NCBI RefSeq assembly: GCF_003594875.1
Contig: NZ_QZEY01000015.1
Span: 126,001 to 190,000, forward strand
Origin: Bailinhaonella thermotolerans
GTDB lineage: Bacteria; Actinomycetota; Actinomycetes; Streptosporangiales; Streptosporangiaceae
DNA length: 64,000 nt
Reading direction: 5' to 3'
In this document: in pieces, positions 1 through 10,164 of the stretch
Layout: each line of letters begins with the position of its first letter
Numbering within the stretch: the first letter of the stretch is position 1
Made by a program: the position numbers and the translations under genes
Notes under the pieces: generated by a model
Told to the model about the DNA's origin: nothing
Seen by the model: the letters and a program-made list of their open reading frames with translations, nothing else
Databases searched by the model: none

Positions 1-1097
1 TCCTGTGCAAGGAGGTCGCCCGCTGGATCGACCAGGAGGGCCTGGGCCTCGACGTGTGCAGCGGCGGCGAGCTGGCCGTCGCCATCGCCGTGGACTTCCC
101 CGCCGAGCGCATCACCCTGCACGGCAACAACAAGTCGCTCGCCGAGCTGCGCCGCGCCCTGGAGTACGGCGTCGGCCACATCGTCGTGGACTCCTTCCAC
201 GAGATCGCCCGACTCGGCCACCTCGCCGAGGAGCTGGGCGTCCGGCCCCGGGTCCTGGTCCGCGTGACCACCGGCGTCGAGGCGCACACCCACGAGTTCA
301 TCGCCACCGCCCACGACGACCAGAAGTTCGGCTTCTCGCTGAACAGCGGCGCCGCCGCCGAGGCCGTGCGCCGCATCCTGGCGCTGCCGCAGCTCGAACT
401 CGTCGGCCTGCACTCCCACATCGGCTCCCAGATCACCGACACGGCCGGGTTCGAGGTGGCCGCGCGCCGGCTGACCCGGCTGCTCGTCGAGATCAAGGAG
501 GAGCACGACGTCGTGCTGCCCGAGATGGACCTCGGCGGCGGCTACGGCATCCCCTACGTCAGCGGCGACGAGTCGCCCGACATCAAGCTGATCGCCGACG
601 GCCTGCGCGAGATCGTGCGCAAGGTCTGCCAGGACGCCGGGCTGCCGGTGCCGCGCCTGACCGTCGAGCCCGGCCGCACGATCACCGGCCTGGCCGGGAT
701 CACCGTCTACGAGGTCGGCACGGTGAAGGACGTCGAGGGCCTGCGCACCTACGTCAGCGTCGACGGCGGCATGAGCGACAACGTGCGCACCGCCCTCTAC
801 GGCGCCGACTACACCTGCCAGATCGCCTCGCGCGAGTCCGCGGCCCCGCCCATGCTGTCGCGGCTGGTCGGCAAGCACTGCGAGAGCGGCGACATGGTGG
901 TCCGCGACCTGTACCTCCCCGGCGACCTCACCCCGGGCGACCTGGTCGCCGTGGCCGGCACCGGCGCCTACTGCCGGTCGCTGGCCAGCAACTACAACTA
1001 CCTGCCCAAGCCCGCGGTGGTCGCGGTCAAGGACGGGGCGGCGCGGGTCATCGTGGCCCGTGAGACCGAGGACGATCTGCTGAGGGGCCAACTGTGA
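1..1097 (+). CDS. lysA: Diaminopimelate decarboxylase, 5' end missing
   Basis: PLP enzyme that decarboxylates meso-diaminopimelate to L-lysine in the cytoplasm, the last step of lysine synthesis. The frame is already open at base 3, so the N-terminus, including the PLP lysine, lies left of the window and 364 codons are visible. Visible family motifs are HIGSQ near base 420, the GGGYG phosphate-binding loop near 535, EPGR near 665 and the CESGD segment near 880, whose cysteine belongs to the active site of the dimer partner. Its TGA overlaps the GTG of hom, so the two are translationally coupled and probably one operon. Confidence 0.96.
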   Translation, partial: LCKEVARWIDQEGLGLDVCSGGELAVAIAVDFPAERITLHGNNKSLAELRRALEYGVGHIVVDSFHEIARLGHLAEELGVRPRVLVRVTTGVEAHTHEFIATAHDDQKFGFSLNSGAAAEAVRRILALPQLELVGLHSHIGSQITDTAGFEVAARRLTRLLVEIKEEHDVVLPEMDLGGGYGIPYVSGDESPDIKLIADGLREIVRKVCQDAGLPVPRLTVEPGRTITGLAGITVYEVGTVKDVEGLRTYVSVDGGMSDNVRTALYGADYTCQIASRESAAPPMLSRLVGKHCESGDMVVRDLYLPGDLTPGDLVAVAGTGAYCRSLASNYNYLPKPAVVAVKDGAARVIVARETEDDLLRGQL

Positions 1098-2398
1098 AAC
1101 CGGTGAAACCGCTCAGGGTGGCGCTGCTCGGCTGCGGCGTCGTGGGCTCCCAGGTGGTCCGGCTGCTGGGCGAGCAGGCCGACGACCTGGCCGCGCGCGT
1201 CGGCGCCCCGCTGGAGCTGGCGGGCGTCGCCGTACGCCGTCTCGGCCGCCGCCGCGACGTGGACGTGGACCCGGCGCTGCTCACGACGGACGCGGAGGCC
1301 CTGGTCACCCGGGACGACGTGGACATCGTGGTCGAGGTGATCGGCGGCATCGAGCCCGCCCGCTCGCTCATGCTCAAGGCCATGGCGGCGGGCAAGGGCG
1401 TCGTCACCGCGAACAAGGCCCTGCTCGCCGAGGACGGCGCGACGGTGCACGGGGCCGCCCGCGACAACGGCGCCGACCTGTACTTCGAGGCGAGCGTCGC
1501 CGGGGCGATCCCGCTGCTCCGCCCGCTGCGCGAGTCCCTGGCCGGGGACCGGGTGCACCGCGTCCTCGGCATCGTGAACGGCACGACCAACTACATCCTC
1601 GACAAGATGGACACCACCGGCGCGACGTTCAACGACGCGCTGGAGGAGGCCCAGGCCCTCGGATACGCCGAGGCCGACCCGACCGCCGACGTCGAGGGCT
1701 TCGACGCCGCCGCCAAGGCCGCGATCCTGGCCGGTCTGGCCTTCCACACCCGCGTGACCGCCGCCGACGTCCACCGCGAGGGCATCACCGACGTCACCGC
1801 CACCGACGTCGCCTCCGCCCGCGCCATGGGCTACGTCATCAAGCTGCTGGCGATCTGCGCCCGCTCCGACGACGGCCGCTCCGTCGGCGTGCGCGTCCAC
1901 CCGGCGATGATCCCCAGGACCCATCCGCTCGCGAGCGTCGGCGAGGCCTACAACGCGGTCTTCGTCGAGGCCGAGTCCGCCGGCCGCCTCATGTTCTACG
2001 GCGCGGGCGCGGGTGGCGCGCCCACGGCGTCCGCCGTGCTGGGGGACATCGTGGCCGTGGCCCGCAACCGCATCGCCGGCACGCGCGGCCCCGAGGAGTC
2101 GGTCTACGCCGAGCTGCCCGTCCACCCGATGGGCGAGACCGTCACGCGCTACCACGTCTCGCTCGACGTCGCCGACAAGCCCGGCGTGCTCGCCAAGGTC
2201 GCCGAGGTGTTCGCCAAGCACGACGTCTCGATCCAGACCGTGCGCCAGGAGGGGCACGGCGACGACGCGCAGCTCGTGCTCGTCTCCCACCGCGCCTCCG
2301 ACGCCGCGCTCTCGGCCACGATCGAGGGCCTGCGCGAGCTGTCCATCGTCCGCGCCGTCGCCAGCGTCATGCGCGTCGAGGGCGAGGACACGCCGTAG
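1094..2398 (+). CDS. hom: Homoserine dehydrogenase with C-terminal ACT domain
   Basis: Reduces aspartate semialdehyde to homoserine with NAD(P)H, the branch point toward threonine and methionine. The 434-residue protein has an N-terminal Rossmann motif (GCGVVG at residues 13-18), [16 protein letters not shown] of the catalytic domain, the [13 protein letters not shown] segment, and a C-terminal ACT domain (about 350-425, [13 protein letters not shown]) that in this family mediates threonine feedback inhibition. The GTG start lies inside the end of lysA (GTGA overlap). It is followed by a strong hairpin and then thrC, so thrC may also be transcribed on its own. Confidence 0.97.
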   Translation: MKPVKPLRVALLGCGVVGSQVVRLLGEQADDLAARVGAPLELAGVAVRRLGRRRDVDVDPALLTTDAEALVTRDDVDIVVEVIGGIEPARSLMLKAMAAGKGVVTANKALLAEDGATVHGAARDNGADLYFEASVAGAIPLLRPLRESLAGDRVHRVLGIVNGTTNYILDKMDTTGATFNDALEEAQALGYAEADPTADVEGFDAAAKAAILAGLAFHTRVTAADVHREGITDVTATDVASARAMGYVIKLLAICARSDDGRSVGVRVHPAMIPRTHPLASVGEAYNAVFVEAESAGRLMFYGAGAGGAPTASAVLGDIVAVARNRIAGTRGPEESVYAELPVHPMGETVTRYHVSLDVADKPGVLAKVAEVFAKHDVSIQTVRQEGHGDDAQLVLVSHRASDAALSATIEGLRELSIVRAVASVMRVEGEDTP

Positions 2399-2408
2399 CG
2401 CCGCCCGG

Positions 2409-2434
2409 ACCGCCCCGCCGCCGCGCGGGGCGGT
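2409..2434 (+). terminator. Hairpin after hom
   Basis: Perfect 10-bp inverted repeat, ACCGCCCCGC and GCGGGGCGGT, with a 6-nt loop, 10 nt after the hom stop. No clear T run follows. It could be a Rho-independent terminator of the actinobacterial L-shaped kind or an attenuating hairpin before thrC. Confidence 0.5.
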
Positions 2435-2580
2435 CACGCGCGTCTTGCCTGGGTACGGCCTGAGCCGCGGCCCCCGGCGGGCCGCCGCGCCCGTCTCAGG
2501 GGGTGGAACGAATGGGAGCCCCCGCCCGCGCCCGCCGTACACTCGTGCCCAACATCGCAGGTGAGCACGGGAGCATCTCC

Positions 2581-3639
2581 ATGAACAGGGCATGGCGCGG
2601 CGTCATCGAGGAATATCGTGACCGCCTTCCGGTCACGGCGCGGACGCCCGTCGTGACGCTGCTGGAGGGCGGCACCCCGCTGCTGCCCGCTCCCAGGGTG
2701 TCGGCCATGACCGGCTGCGACGTCTGGCTCAAGGTCGAGGGCGCGAACCCCACGGGCAGCTTCAAGGACCGCGGCATGACCGTCGCGATCTCCAAGGCCG
2801 CCGAGGCCGGGGCCAAGGCCGTCATCTGCGCCTCCACCGGCAACACCAGCGCCTCCGCCGCCGCGTACGCCGTCCGGGCGGGCATGGCCTGCGCGGTGCT
2901 GGTCCCGCAGGGCAAGATCGCGATGGGCAAACTGGCCCAGGCGCTCGTGCACGGCGCGAAGCTGCTCCAGGTGGACGGGTCGTTCGACGACTGCCTGGAA
3001 CTGGCCCGCAAGCTCGCCGAGCACTACCCGGTCGCGCTGGTCAACAGCGTCAACCCGCACCGGCTGCAGGGCCAGAAGAGCGCGGCCTTCGAGATCGTGG
3101 ACGCGCTCGGCGACGCCCCCGACGCGCACTGCCTGCCCGTCGGGAACGCCGGCAACATCAGCGCCTACTGGATGGGATACCGGGAGTACGCCGCCGACGG
3201 CCTCTCCACGAGGTCCCCGCGCATGCTGGGCTTCCAGGCCAGCGGCGCCGCCCCGATCGTGCGCGGCGCCCCGGTCACCCACCCGAACACGATCGCCACC
3301 GCGATCCGCATCGGCAACCCCGCCTCCTGGCAGCTCGCGGTCAACGCCCGCGACGAGTCCGGCGGCGACATCCAGGCCGTGACCGACCGGCAGATCGCCG
3401 CCGCCTACCGCCTGCTCGCGCAGGAGGAGGGCGTCTTCGTCGAGCTGGCCTCCGCCTCCAGTGTGGCCGGGCTCCTCCAGGCGCGCGAGCAGGGCCTCGT
3501 ACGCCCCGGGGAACGCGTCGTCTGCACCGTCACCGGCAACGGCCTCAAGGATCCCGACTGGGCCATCGCCGGAGCCCCCGCGCCCACCACGGTCGCCGTG
3601 GACGCCCACGCGGCCGCCGCGGCCCTCGGCCTCGCCTGA
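2581..3639 (+). CDS. thrC: Threonine synthase
   Basis: PLP enzyme converting O-phosphohomoserine to threonine. The ATG at 2581 is preferred because the protein then begins [17 protein letters not shown], as actinobacterial ThrC does, with a GGGAG element about 8 nt upstream; an in-frame GTG at 2503 would add an unlikely leader. The 352-residue protein carries the PLP lysine in GSFKDRGM near residue 60, the [10 protein letters not shown] phosphate-binding region, and GNAGNIS around residue 185. It sits between hom and thrB, completing the threonine branch. Confidence 0.96.
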   Translation: MNRAWRGVIEEYRDRLPVTARTPVVTLLEGGTPLLPAPRVSAMTGCDVWLKVEGANPTGSFKDRGMTVAISKAAEAGAKAVICASTGNTSASAAAYAVRAGMACAVLVPQGKIAMGKLAQALVHGAKLLQVDGSFDDCLELARKLAEHYPVALVNSVNPHRLQGQKSAAFEIVDALGDAPDAHCLPVGNAGNISAYWMGYREYAADGLSTRSPRMLGFQASGAAPIVRGAPVTHPNTIATAIRIGNPASWQLAVNARDESGGDIQAVTDRQIAAAYRLLAQEEGVFVELASASSVAGLLQAREQGLVRPGERVVCTVTGNGLKDPDWAIAGAPAPTTVAVDAHAAAAALGLA

Positions 3640-3761
3640 GCGCGCAGCGCGCCGTCCCGCCCGGCCGCCCCGCGTCGGCCCCGCCCCGCGACCACCCCGC
3701 GACCGCGTCGCGGCGCATCGCACCGCCGAACCCGACCACCCCTCACAGCTAGGAGCCACGG

Positions 3762-4712
3762 GTGAGCACGCCCGCATTCACCGCCAGGGTCCCCGCCACC
3801 AGCGCCAACCTCGGCCCGGGGTTCGACGCGCTCGGACTCGCCCTGACGCTGTACGACGAGGTCACGGCCGCGACGACCGGGAACGGCGTCACGGTCGAGG
3901 TCATCGGCGAGGGCGCGGGCGAGGTCCCCGCGGACGAGCGGCACCTCGTCGTGCGCACGATGCGGGCGGCCTGGGACCGGATGGGGGCCGCGCAGCCCGA
4001 AAACCTCACCCTCCGTTGCCACAACCGCATCCCCCACGGAAGGGGCCTGGGCTCCTCCTCCGCCGCCATCTGCGCCGGGATCCTGCTCGCGCGGGCCCTG
4101 GCCGGGGCCGAGCCGGAGGACACCCGGCACCGCGCGGACGCAAAACTTTCTGCGCCCTCGGCGAAACCGTTCTCCGACCAGGACGTGTACGCGCTGGCGG
4201 ACGAGCTGGAGGGACACCCCGACAACGTGGCCCCCTGCCTGGCCGGAGGGTTCACCATCGCCTGGCGCGGCCCGGGCGCGGGGCCGGGCCTGGCCCGCCT
4301 GGAGCCGTCGCCGGAGATCCGCCCCGTCGCGCTCGTCCCCGGCACGCGCCTGCTGACCGAGACCGCGCGCGGCCTGCTGCCGGCGGCCGTGCCCCACGCC
4401 GACGCGGCCGCCAACGCCGGACGCGCCGCGCTCCTCGTCGCGGCCCTCACGCAGCGCCCTGACCTGCTGCTTCCCGCGACAGAGGACCGGCTGCACCAGG
4501 ACTACCGCGAACCCGGCATGCCGGACACCCTCGATCTCGTACGGCGGCTGCGCGCGCGAGGCGTGCCGGCCGTGGTCTCGGGGGCCGGACCCACCGTCCT
4601 GGCCTTCTCGTCAGGCGAGACGCTGGATTCGATCGCCTCAGAAGTGGGTAATGCTTGGCACATCCAGCCATTGAACGTCGACCGGGACGGTGCGCACGTT
4701 CTCTTCGCGTAA
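3762..4712 (+). CDS. thrB: Homoserine kinase (GHMP family)
   Basis: Phosphorylates homoserine with ATP to O-phosphohomoserine, the substrate of ThrC. GHMP-kinase features are PATSANLGPGFDALGLAL at the N-terminus, the ATP loop GRGLGSSSAAICAG near residue 90, GHPDNVAPCLAGG near 155 and the C-terminal SGAGPTVLAF. The GTG start follows AGGAG by 8 nt. The 316 residues are slightly long for the family: a segment of about 20 residues (bases 4120-4185) lies just before the GHPDNV motif and contains three successive rare codons (AAA CTT TCT), unlike the rest of the gene. Confidence 0.95.
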   Translation: MSTPAFTARVPATSANLGPGFDALGLALTLYDEVTAATTGNGVTVEVIGEGAGEVPADERHLVVRTMRAAWDRMGAAQPENLTLRCHNRIPHGRGLGSSSAAICAGILLARALAGAEPEDTRHRADAKLSAPSAKPFSDQDVYALADELEGHPDNVAPCLAGGFTIAWRGPGAGPGLARLEPSPEIRPVALVPGTRLLTETARGLLPAAVPHADAAANAGRAALLVAALTQRPDLLLPATEDRLHQDYREPGMPDTLDLVRRLRARGVPAVVSGAGPTVLAFSSGETLDSIASEVGNAWHIQPLNVDRDGAHVLFA

Positions 4713-5050
4713 GACACGCTGATGCTCTTCGACCTTCAGGGAATAGCCGTGTGCGCTGGTGATGTTAGGCTGATAGCCGCACCAGATGCCCCCGTGTTGG
4801 GTGCGTGCTCGTCAGTCGCACTTCGCCGCATCGGCTCTCCGGTCGTTCCCGCACAGCGAAGGTGGCTCCCCGCGCGACAGCGGATTCGGGGATTCACGCG
4901 TGCGACCCACCCTGACATCTGGCCGGATCCCGTGACGCCTCCGCACCTTTGGAGGCCAGCGGAGCCCGACCCGGTTCGTTCCCGCCGGGTCGCACCACCG
5001 GGACGCCTGGCTGAGCATGGCCGACGCCCGTTCCCTGGGAAGGACCCTTA
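4713..5050 (+). promoter_or_regulatory. rho leader region with candidate extended -10
   Basis: 338 bp without a convincing gene between thrB and rho. TGTTAGGCT at 4763-4771 resembles an extended -10 element (TGN-TAGGCT), but no good -35 is visible at 16-19 bp. If it is used, rho would have a leader of about 270 nt, which would fit autoregulation by Rho-dependent termination as known for rho genes. Short open frames here show no codon bias typical of the neighbours. Confidence 0.3.
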
Positions 5051-6988
5051 GTGAGCGAGACCACCGAACTCCTCTCCGACGCAGCCGGCACTGCCCCGGC
5101 GGGCACCGTGTCGGCCGAAGACACCCCCGCCCGCACCCGCGCCCCCCGCCGGCGCACCGGCACCGGGCTCTCCGCCAAGCTGCTGCCGGAGCTCCAGGCC
5201 ATGGCGGCCGGCCTCGGCATCAGCGGCACCGCGCGCATGCGCAAGAGCCAGCTCATCGCGGCCATCCAGGAGAAGCAGGGCGTCAGCGGCGAGGGAGCCG
5301 CTGCGGCACCGGCCCCGCAGGCGGAGCCCCAGGCCGCGGAGACCGCCCCCGAGCGTCCCGCCCGCACCCGCCGCGAGCGCACCCGCGCCGCCGCGACGCA
5401 GGCCCCCGAGCAGGAGCAGCCCGCCGCCGAGGCCCCGCAGGCCGAGCGCGCGGAGGCCGCCCCGGCCGAGGCGCCCGCCGAGGTCAGGACCGACCGCTCC
5501 GAGGGCCGTGAGGGCCGCCGCAACCGCGAGGACCGCCGCGGCCGGGACCGTGAAGGACGCCGTTCCGAGAACCGCGAGGACCGCCGCGACGGTGGCCGTG
5601 AGGGCCGCTCCGAGGGTCGTTCCGAGAACCGCTCCGAGGGCCGTTCCGAGGGCCGCTCGGAGAACCGTGAGGACCGCCGCTCCGAGCAGCGCGCCGCCGA
5701 CGCCGGGCAGAACGACCGTCGCGACCGCCGCCAGCAGCAGCAGGACGACCAGGACGACGACGGCGGCCGCCGCGGCCGCCGGGGCCGTTTCCGGGAGCGC
5801 AACCGCCGCGGGCGCGACCGCTTCTCGGACAACGAGCCGCAGGTCAGCGAGGACGACGTGCTGATCCCCGTCGCGGGCATCCTCGACATCCTCGACAGCT
5901 ACGCGTTCGTCCGGACCACCGGCTACCTGCCCGGCTCCAACGACGTCTACGTCTCGCTCGCCCAGGTCCGCCGCCACGGCCTCCGCAAGGGCGACGTGAT
6001 CACCGGCGCGGTGCGCCAGCCCCGAGAGGGCGAGCGCCGCGAGAAGTTCAACGCGCTCGTGCGTCTCGACACGGTCAACGGCATGGAGCCCGACCAGGCG
6101 CGCAACCGGCCCGAGTTCGCCAAGCTCACCCCGCTCTACCCGCAGGAGCGGCTGCGCCTGGAGACCGAGCCCAACGTCCTGACCACGCGGATCATCGACC
6201 TGGTGGCCCCGATCGGCAAGGGCCAGCGCGGCCTCATCGTCTCCCCGCCCAAGGCCGGCAAGACGATGGTGCTCCAGGCCATCGCCAACGCGATCACCCG
6301 CAACAACCCCGAGTGCCACCTCATGGTCGTGCTCGTGGACGAGCGGCCCGAGGAAGTCACCGACATGCAGCGGTCGGTCAAGGGCGAGGTCATCCACTCG
6401 ACCTTCGACCGCCCGGCCGAGGACCACACCACGGTCGCCGAGCTGGCCATCGAGCGCGCCAAGCGCCTCGTCGAGCTGGGCCACGACGTCGTCGTGCTGC
6501 TCGACTCGATCACCCGCCTGGGCCGCGCCTACAACCTGGCCGCCCCGGCGTCCGGCCGCATCCTGTCCGGTGGTGTCGACTCGACCGCGCTCTACCCGCC
6601 GAAGCGCTTCTTCGGCGCCGCGCGCAACATCGAGAACGGCGGCTCCCTGACCATCCTCGCCACCGCCCTGGTGGAGACCGGCTCCAAGATGGACGAGGTC
6701 ATCTTCGAGGAGTTCAAGGGCACCGGCAACATGGAGCTGCGGCTCAACCGGTCCCTGGCCGACAAGCGCATCTTCCCCGCGGTGGACGTCGACGCGTCCG
6801 GCACCCGCAAGGAGGAGATCCTCATGTCGCCGGAGGAGCTCCAGGTCGTCTGGAAGCTCCGCCGCGTCCTCCACGCCCTGGACATGCAGCAGGCGCTGGA
6901 GCTTCTCCTGGAGAAGATGAAGGAGACCAAGTCCAACACCGAGTTCCTGCTCCAGGTCCAGAAGACCACGGTCAACAACCAGGACTGA
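5051..6988 (+). CDS. rho: Transcription termination factor Rho
   Basis: Hexameric RNA-dependent ATPase that releases nascent transcripts. The 645-residue protein has an N-terminal SAP-like Rho_N domain (about residues 35-75, [20 protein letters not shown]), then a long insertion rich in Arg, Glu, Asp and Ser (about 80-255) with repeats such as SEGR and ENREDRR. The cold-shock-like RNA-binding domain ([12 protein letters not shown]) follows, then the RecA-type motor with Walker A PKAGKT and Walker [10 protein letters not shown]. The insertion is typical of actinobacterial Rho and adds RNA binding. GTG start; a strong terminator follows. Confidence 0.97.
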   Translation: MSETTELLSDAAGTAPAGTVSAEDTPARTRAPRRRTGTGLSAKLLPELQAMAAGLGISGTARMRKSQLIAAIQEKQGVSGEGAAAAPAPQAEPQAAETAPERPARTRRERTRAAATQAPEQEQPAAEAPQAERAEAAPAEAPAEVRTDRSEGREGRRNREDRRGRDREGRRSENREDRRDGGREGRSEGRSENRSEGRSEGRSENREDRRSEQRAADAGQNDRRDRRQQQQDDQDDDGGRRGRRGRFRERNRRGRDRFSDNEPQVSEDDVLIPVAGILDILDSYAFVRTTGYLPGSNDVYVSLAQVRRHGLRKGDVITGAVRQPREGERREKFNALVRLDTVNGMEPDQARNRPEFAKLTPLYPQERLRLETEPNVLTTRIIDLVAPIGKGQRGLIVSPPKAGKTMVLQAIANAITRNNPECHLMVVLVDERPEEVTDMQRSVKGEVIHSTFDRPAEDHTTVAELAIERAKRLVELGHDVVVLLDSITRLGRAYNLAAPASGRILSGGVDSTALYPPKRFFGAARNIENGGSLTILATALVETGSKMDEVIFEEFKGTGNMELRLNRSLADKRIFPAVDVDASGTRKEEILMSPEELQVVWKLRRVLHALDMQQALELLLEKMKETKSNTEFLLQVQKTTVNNQD

Positions 6989-7008
6989 CCAGGCGACTCC
7001 GGCACGGC

Positions 7009-7043
7009 GAACGCCCCGGCGAGCACCCGCTCCCGGGGCGTTC
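7009..7043 (+). terminator. Intrinsic terminator of rho
   Basis: Inverted repeat GAACGCCCCGG and CCGGGGCGTTC, 11 bp perfect, with a 13-nt loop, followed by CCCCTTTCCC. It starts 20 nt after the rho stop. Confidence 0.75.
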
Positions 7044-7215
7044 CCCTTTCCCGGCGCACCCTTCCCGGCCCGCCCCTCCCCGGGCCCAGCGCCCTCCCCG
7101 GGCCCACCGCCCTGGCCAGCCGCCGCCTCACCCCCTCCCCGTTCTCGCCTCCGCGCGCACCCTCCGGGCCCGCGTCCCGCACGTGGCGCGACCGCGCACC
7201 AGCGCGCGACCTCGT

Positions 7216-7268
7216 GGTGATCATGCGGGGTTGCGCGCACACCCTGTGTTCAGCAGCGCATGATCACC
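7216..7268. repeat. Dispersed palindromic element, copy A
   Basis: Outer arms GGTGATCATGCG and CGCATGATCACC are a perfect 12-bp inverted repeat around a 29-nt interior that contains CACACCCTGTG. A second copy with the same arms and the same interior CACACCCTGTG lies at 61301-61351. The element sits between rho and the histidine kinase gene and belongs to no gene I can support. It may be a REP/MITE-like element or a protein-binding site. Confidence 0.7.
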
Positions 7269-7425
7269 GCGATGGAGGGGGCGGTCGCCCGCAGAGCGTG
7301 GTTCGGTGGAGGGTGGACGGTACGGCTGGCCCCACCTTCGATCGGCGGCCAACCGCATCGCCCTTTCCTCGCGAGTCGGACAAGCTTGGCCTCATGCCGG
7401 TCCCGCCGGATCCGCCCCCAGCGGG

Positions 7426-7457
7426 CCGTACGGCGGGGGCGGGCGGGAGCCGTACGG
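7426..7457. repeat. GTACGG hairpin upstream of the kinase gene
   Basis: Two copies of the palindromic word (CCGTACGGC and GCCGTACGG, 9-bp arms) separated by a G-rich loop of 14 nt. It lies 45 nt before the chosen kinase start and is one of the dispersed family described in the findings. The rest of 7044-7501 holds copy A of the palindromic element and nothing else I recognise. Confidence 0.6.
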
Positions 7458-7501
7458 GACACGGCGGGGCGCCGGACGACGGAGAGCGAGGGGGTGGCGT
7501 G

Positions 7502-8821
7502 ATGACGGGCGTGGCCGCGGCCCCCCGCCAGGAGCGGAGGCCGCTGCGGGAGCGGGTGCCCTTGGGGCCCTACGGGCCGCTGGGGCTGTTCGTGGACCCG
7601 AGGACGTGGCGGGCCGTGCCGTACCTCCTGATCGTCATGTGCTGGGGGGCCGCGTGCACCGCGCTCGTCGTGGCCGGGACGGCGGTGTCGCTGGCGCTCA
7701 CGGTCGTCTGGATCGGCTTCCCCATGCTGGCGGTGGTGATGATCGTGTGGCGCGGGGCGGCCATGCTGGAGCGGCGGCTGCTGCGGCTGGCGTTCGGGGT
7801 GTCCATCCCCGACCCCTACGCGCCGCTCACCAGGCGCAGGCCGCTCGGCTGGCCGCGGGTCGTGATCAGGGACCGGGCGACCTGGAAGGACTTCTGCTAC
7901 CTCGCCCTGCTCTTCCCGCTGGGGACGGCCGAGTTCGTCACCCTGGTGATCCTGGGGAACACGACGTCCCGGCTGCTCCTCACCCCGGTGGACCTCGCGC
8001 GGCACGGCTACGCGTGGCCTCTCCCCGAACTCGACCACGAGGTGCGCGGCACCGCGGCGGCGCTGGCGTGGGCGGTCGCGGGGCTCGGCGTGTTCGTGGT
8101 CACGATGTACGTGGTCCGGGGGTTCGCCCTGGCCCACGCGTGGTGGGGCGCGTTCATGCTCGGAACCGGCGAGAAGGAGCGCCTGGTCGCGCGGGCGGCG
8201 CACCTGCGGGCCAGCCGGGCTCGCGCCGTGGACGCGGCCGAGGCGGAGCGCCGGCGGATCGAGCGCGACCTGCACGACGGGGCACAGCAGCGGCTGCTCG
8301 CCGTGGCGATGGAACTGGGCCGGGCCCAGGTGAAGATCGACGAGGACCCGGCGGCCGCGAAGGAGATGATCGCCAGCGCGCACGCGGGGGCCAGGGCCGC
8401 CATCGCCGAGCTGCGCGACCTGGCACGCGGCATCTACCCCGCGATCCTCACCGACCGGGGCCTGGACGCCGCCCTGTCGCACCTGGCCGCGCGGGCGCCG
8501 ATCCCGGTGGACGTCTCCGTCGAGATCCGGGACCGGCCCCCGGCGGCGGTGGAGAGCATCGCGTACTTCATCGTGTCCGAGTCGCTCGCCAACATGGCCA
8601 AGCACGCGCGGGCCGAGCGGGCGTCCGTGGTCGTCTGCCGCGAGGGCGAGCGCGTCGTGGTCGAGGTGCGTGACAACGGCGTCGGCGGGGCCGTCCCGAC
8701 CCCCGGCGGGGGTCTCGCCGGGCTCGCCGACCGCGCCGCCACCATCGACGGCACGCTCACCGTGCTCAGCCCGCCAGGGGGGCCCACGCTGATCCGGGCG
8801 GATCTGCCCTGCGAGTGGTGA
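7502..8821 (+). CDS. Membrane sensor histidine kinase, NarL/DesK type
   Basis: Sensor kinase paired with the regulator that follows. The first 200 residues hold about four membrane segments (two near residues 40-85, further ones near 120-150 and 180-205), as in the actinobacterial putative-sensor domain. Then come the HisKA_3 dimerisation helix ERRRIERDLHDGAQQR, whose His near residue 257 is the expected phosphorylation site, and an HATPase domain (NMAKHARA, DNGVGG, GGLAGLADRA). ATG 7502 has GAGGGGG 7 nt upstream; an in-frame ATG at 7394 is less likely. The stimulus is unknown. Confidence 0.9.
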   Translation: MTGVAAAPRQERRPLRERVPLGPYGPLGLFVDPRTWRAVPYLLIVMCWGAACTALVVAGTAVSLALTVVWIGFPMLAVVMIVWRGAAMLERRLLRLAFGVSIPDPYAPLTRRRPLGWPRVVIRDRATWKDFCYLALLFPLGTAEFVTLVILGNTTSRLLLTPVDLARHGYAWPLPELDHEVRGTAAALAWAVAGLGVFVVTMYVVRGFALAHAWWGAFMLGTGEKERLVARAAHLRASRARAVDAAEAERRRIERDLHDGAQQRLLAVAMELGRAQVKIDEDPAAAKEMIASAHAGARAAIAELRDLARGIYPAILTDRGLDAALSHLAARAPIPVDVSVEIRDRPPAAVESIAYFIVSESLANMAKHARAERASVVVCREGERVVVEVRDNGVGGAVPTPGGGLAGLADRAATIDGTLTVLSPPGGPTLIRADLPCEW

Positions 8822-8843
8822 GGCGCGCCCCTAAGGTGGGGGC

Positions 8844-9491
8844 ATGCGGGTGGTGATCGCCGAGGACTCGGTGCTGCTGCGTGAAGGCGTCGCGCGGCTG
8901 CTGGCCGACGGCGGCATCGAGACCGTGGCGGCGGTGGGCGACGGGCCCGGGCTCGTGGCCGCGGTCGAGGAGCACGAGCCCGACCTGGCCGTCGTGGACG
9001 TGCGCATGCCGCCCTCCCACACCGACGAGGGCCTGCGCGCCGCGCTCGCCGTCCGCGCGTCCCGCCCCGGCTTCCCCATCCTGGTGTTCTCGCAGTACGT
9101 CGAGGAGAGGTACGCCCTGGACCTGATCGGCGAGGGCGCGGCGGCGGTGGGCTACCTGCTCAAGGAGCGGGTGGCGGACGTCTCCGACTTCCTCGACGCA
9201 GTGCGCCGGGTCGCCGGCGGCGAGACCGTCATCGACCCCGAGCTGGTCACGCAGCTCCTCGGCCGGCGCAGGCGCGGGGAGCCGCTGGACGCGCTCACGC
9301 CGCGTGAGCGCGAGGTGCTGGGCCTGATGGCCGAGGGCCGGTCCAACCTCGCGATCGCGTCCCGGCTGTCGGTCACCGCCGGTGCCGTCGAGAAGCACAT
9401 CTCCGGCATCTTCCTCAAGCTCGGCCTGGAGCCCGCCCCCGAGGACCACCGCCGCGTCCTCGCCGTCCTCGCCTACCTCGGCCGCGCCTGA
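8844..9491 (+). CDS. NarL/LuxR-family response regulator
   Basis: Cytoplasmic DNA-binding partner of the kinase 22 bp upstream. The 215-residue protein has a receiver domain (MRVVIAEDSVLLREG; phospho-acceptor Asp52 in VVDVRMPP; a Lys in LLKERV) and a C-terminal LuxR helix-turn-helix (LTPREREVLGLMAEGRSN, KHISGIFLKLGL). The variant RMPPSHTDEGLRAA after the Asp is common in actinobacterial regulators of this class. Target genes are not evident nearby. Confidence 0.93.
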   Translation: MRVVIAEDSVLLREGVARLLADGGIETVAAVGDGPGLVAAVEEHEPDLAVVDVRMPPSHTDEGLRAALAVRASRPGFPILVFSQYVEERYALDLIGEGAAAVGYLLKERVADVSDFLDAVRRVAGGETVIDPELVTQLLGRRRRGEPLDALTPREREVLGLMAEGRSNLAIASRLSVTAGAVEKHISGIFLKLGLEPAPEDHRRVLAVLAYLGRA

Positions 9492-9502
9492 CCCGCGCCC
9501 CG

Positions 9503-9594
9503 CCGTACGGCCCGGGCCCGGCGTGAGCCGTACGGGACGGGCAGCGACTCCGGACAGGCGGCCGGGGCCGTACGCCGCTCACGCGGGTACGGCC
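9503..9594. terminator. Two successive GTACGG hairpins after the regulator gene
   Basis: First hairpin 9503-9535 has arms CCGTACGGC and GCCGTACGG. The second, 9566-9594, pairs GGCCGTACGCCGC with GCGGGTACGGCC imperfectly. They lie 12 and 75 nt after the response regulator stop and are members of the dispersed hairpin family; a role as terminator is inferred from position. Confidence 0.5.
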
Positions 9595-9835
9595 TGAGCG
9601 GGGCGGGTGCGGCGGGCGGGCGTGAAGCGCGCGGGGCACGGCGTAAGCTTGCGGAGGCCCGGACGGCATGGGGCTTCGGGGAATGTCCCGTGGGCGTCGC
9701 ATGTTGAAGCATCTGGCACACTGGTTACCGAACATCGCGGTACCGGTTCCCGCCTCGCGTTCTTCAGCACCCGTGAAACGTGCCCCTCATGGTGTGCCGA
9801 GGCGACCCGGCGACCGCATCGGACTAGGAGAAGAC
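9595..9835 (+). promoter_or_regulatory. Upstream region of rpmE
   Basis: About 240 bp without a gene. TTGAAG at 9704-9709 with TTACCG 15 bp downstream is a weak promoter candidate. The stretch around 9720-9755 (ACTGGTTACCG and CGGTACCGG) is partly palindromic. I see no clear metalloregulator box, although a C+ bL31 gene could be Zur-linked. Confidence 0.25.
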
Positions 9836-10051
9836 GTGAAGAAGGACATCCACCCGGACTACCACGAGACCACGGTGACCTGCACCTGTGGCAACACCTT
9901 CACCACGCGCAGCACCGCGAAGAACGGCGTCATCCACGCCGATGTCTGCTCTGCCTGCCACCCGTTCTACACCGGCAAGCAGAAGATCCTCGACACCGGT
10001 GGCCGGGTGGCGCGCTTCGAGAAGCGTTTCGGCAAGAAGGCCGCCAAGTAG
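9836..10051 (+). CDS. rpmE: Ribosomal protein bL31, zinc-binding (C+) form
   Basis: Small protein of the large ribosomal subunit near the central protuberance. The 71 residues carry paired cysteines, CTCG near residue 16 and CSAC near residue 37, the zinc site of the C+ form that is replaced by a cysteine-free paralogue when zinc is scarce. GTG 9836 follows AGGAG by 6 nt and gives the usual [11 protein letters not shown] start. A terminator follows, so it is probably monocistronic, between the two-component pair and prfA. Confidence 0.96.
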   Translation: MKKDIHPDYHETTVTCTCGNTFTTRSTAKNGVIHADVCSACHPFYTGKQKILDTGGRVARFEKRFGKKAAK

Positions 10052-10063
10052 CTCTGGCACAGG

Positions 10064-10091
10064 CGCCGGTCCGGCAGCGGCCGGACCGGCG
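10064..10091 (+). terminator. Intrinsic terminator of rpmE
   Basis: Perfect 12-bp inverted repeat CGCCGGTCCGGC and GCCGGACCGGCG with a 4-nt loop, followed by TCTCCTTCGTT, 12 nt after the rpmE stop. Confidence 0.75.
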
Positions 10092-10164
10092 TCTCCTTCG
10101 TTCGCCCGCAGGGGCGGCGCGCTGAACCACGGCTGAATCACATACGGAGACTTAGGAACCAACG

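Noticed and set aside
4722-5051. 109-codon open frame between thrB and rho
   Set aside because: Third-position GC is low and the composition unlike genes around it; more likely the rho leader.
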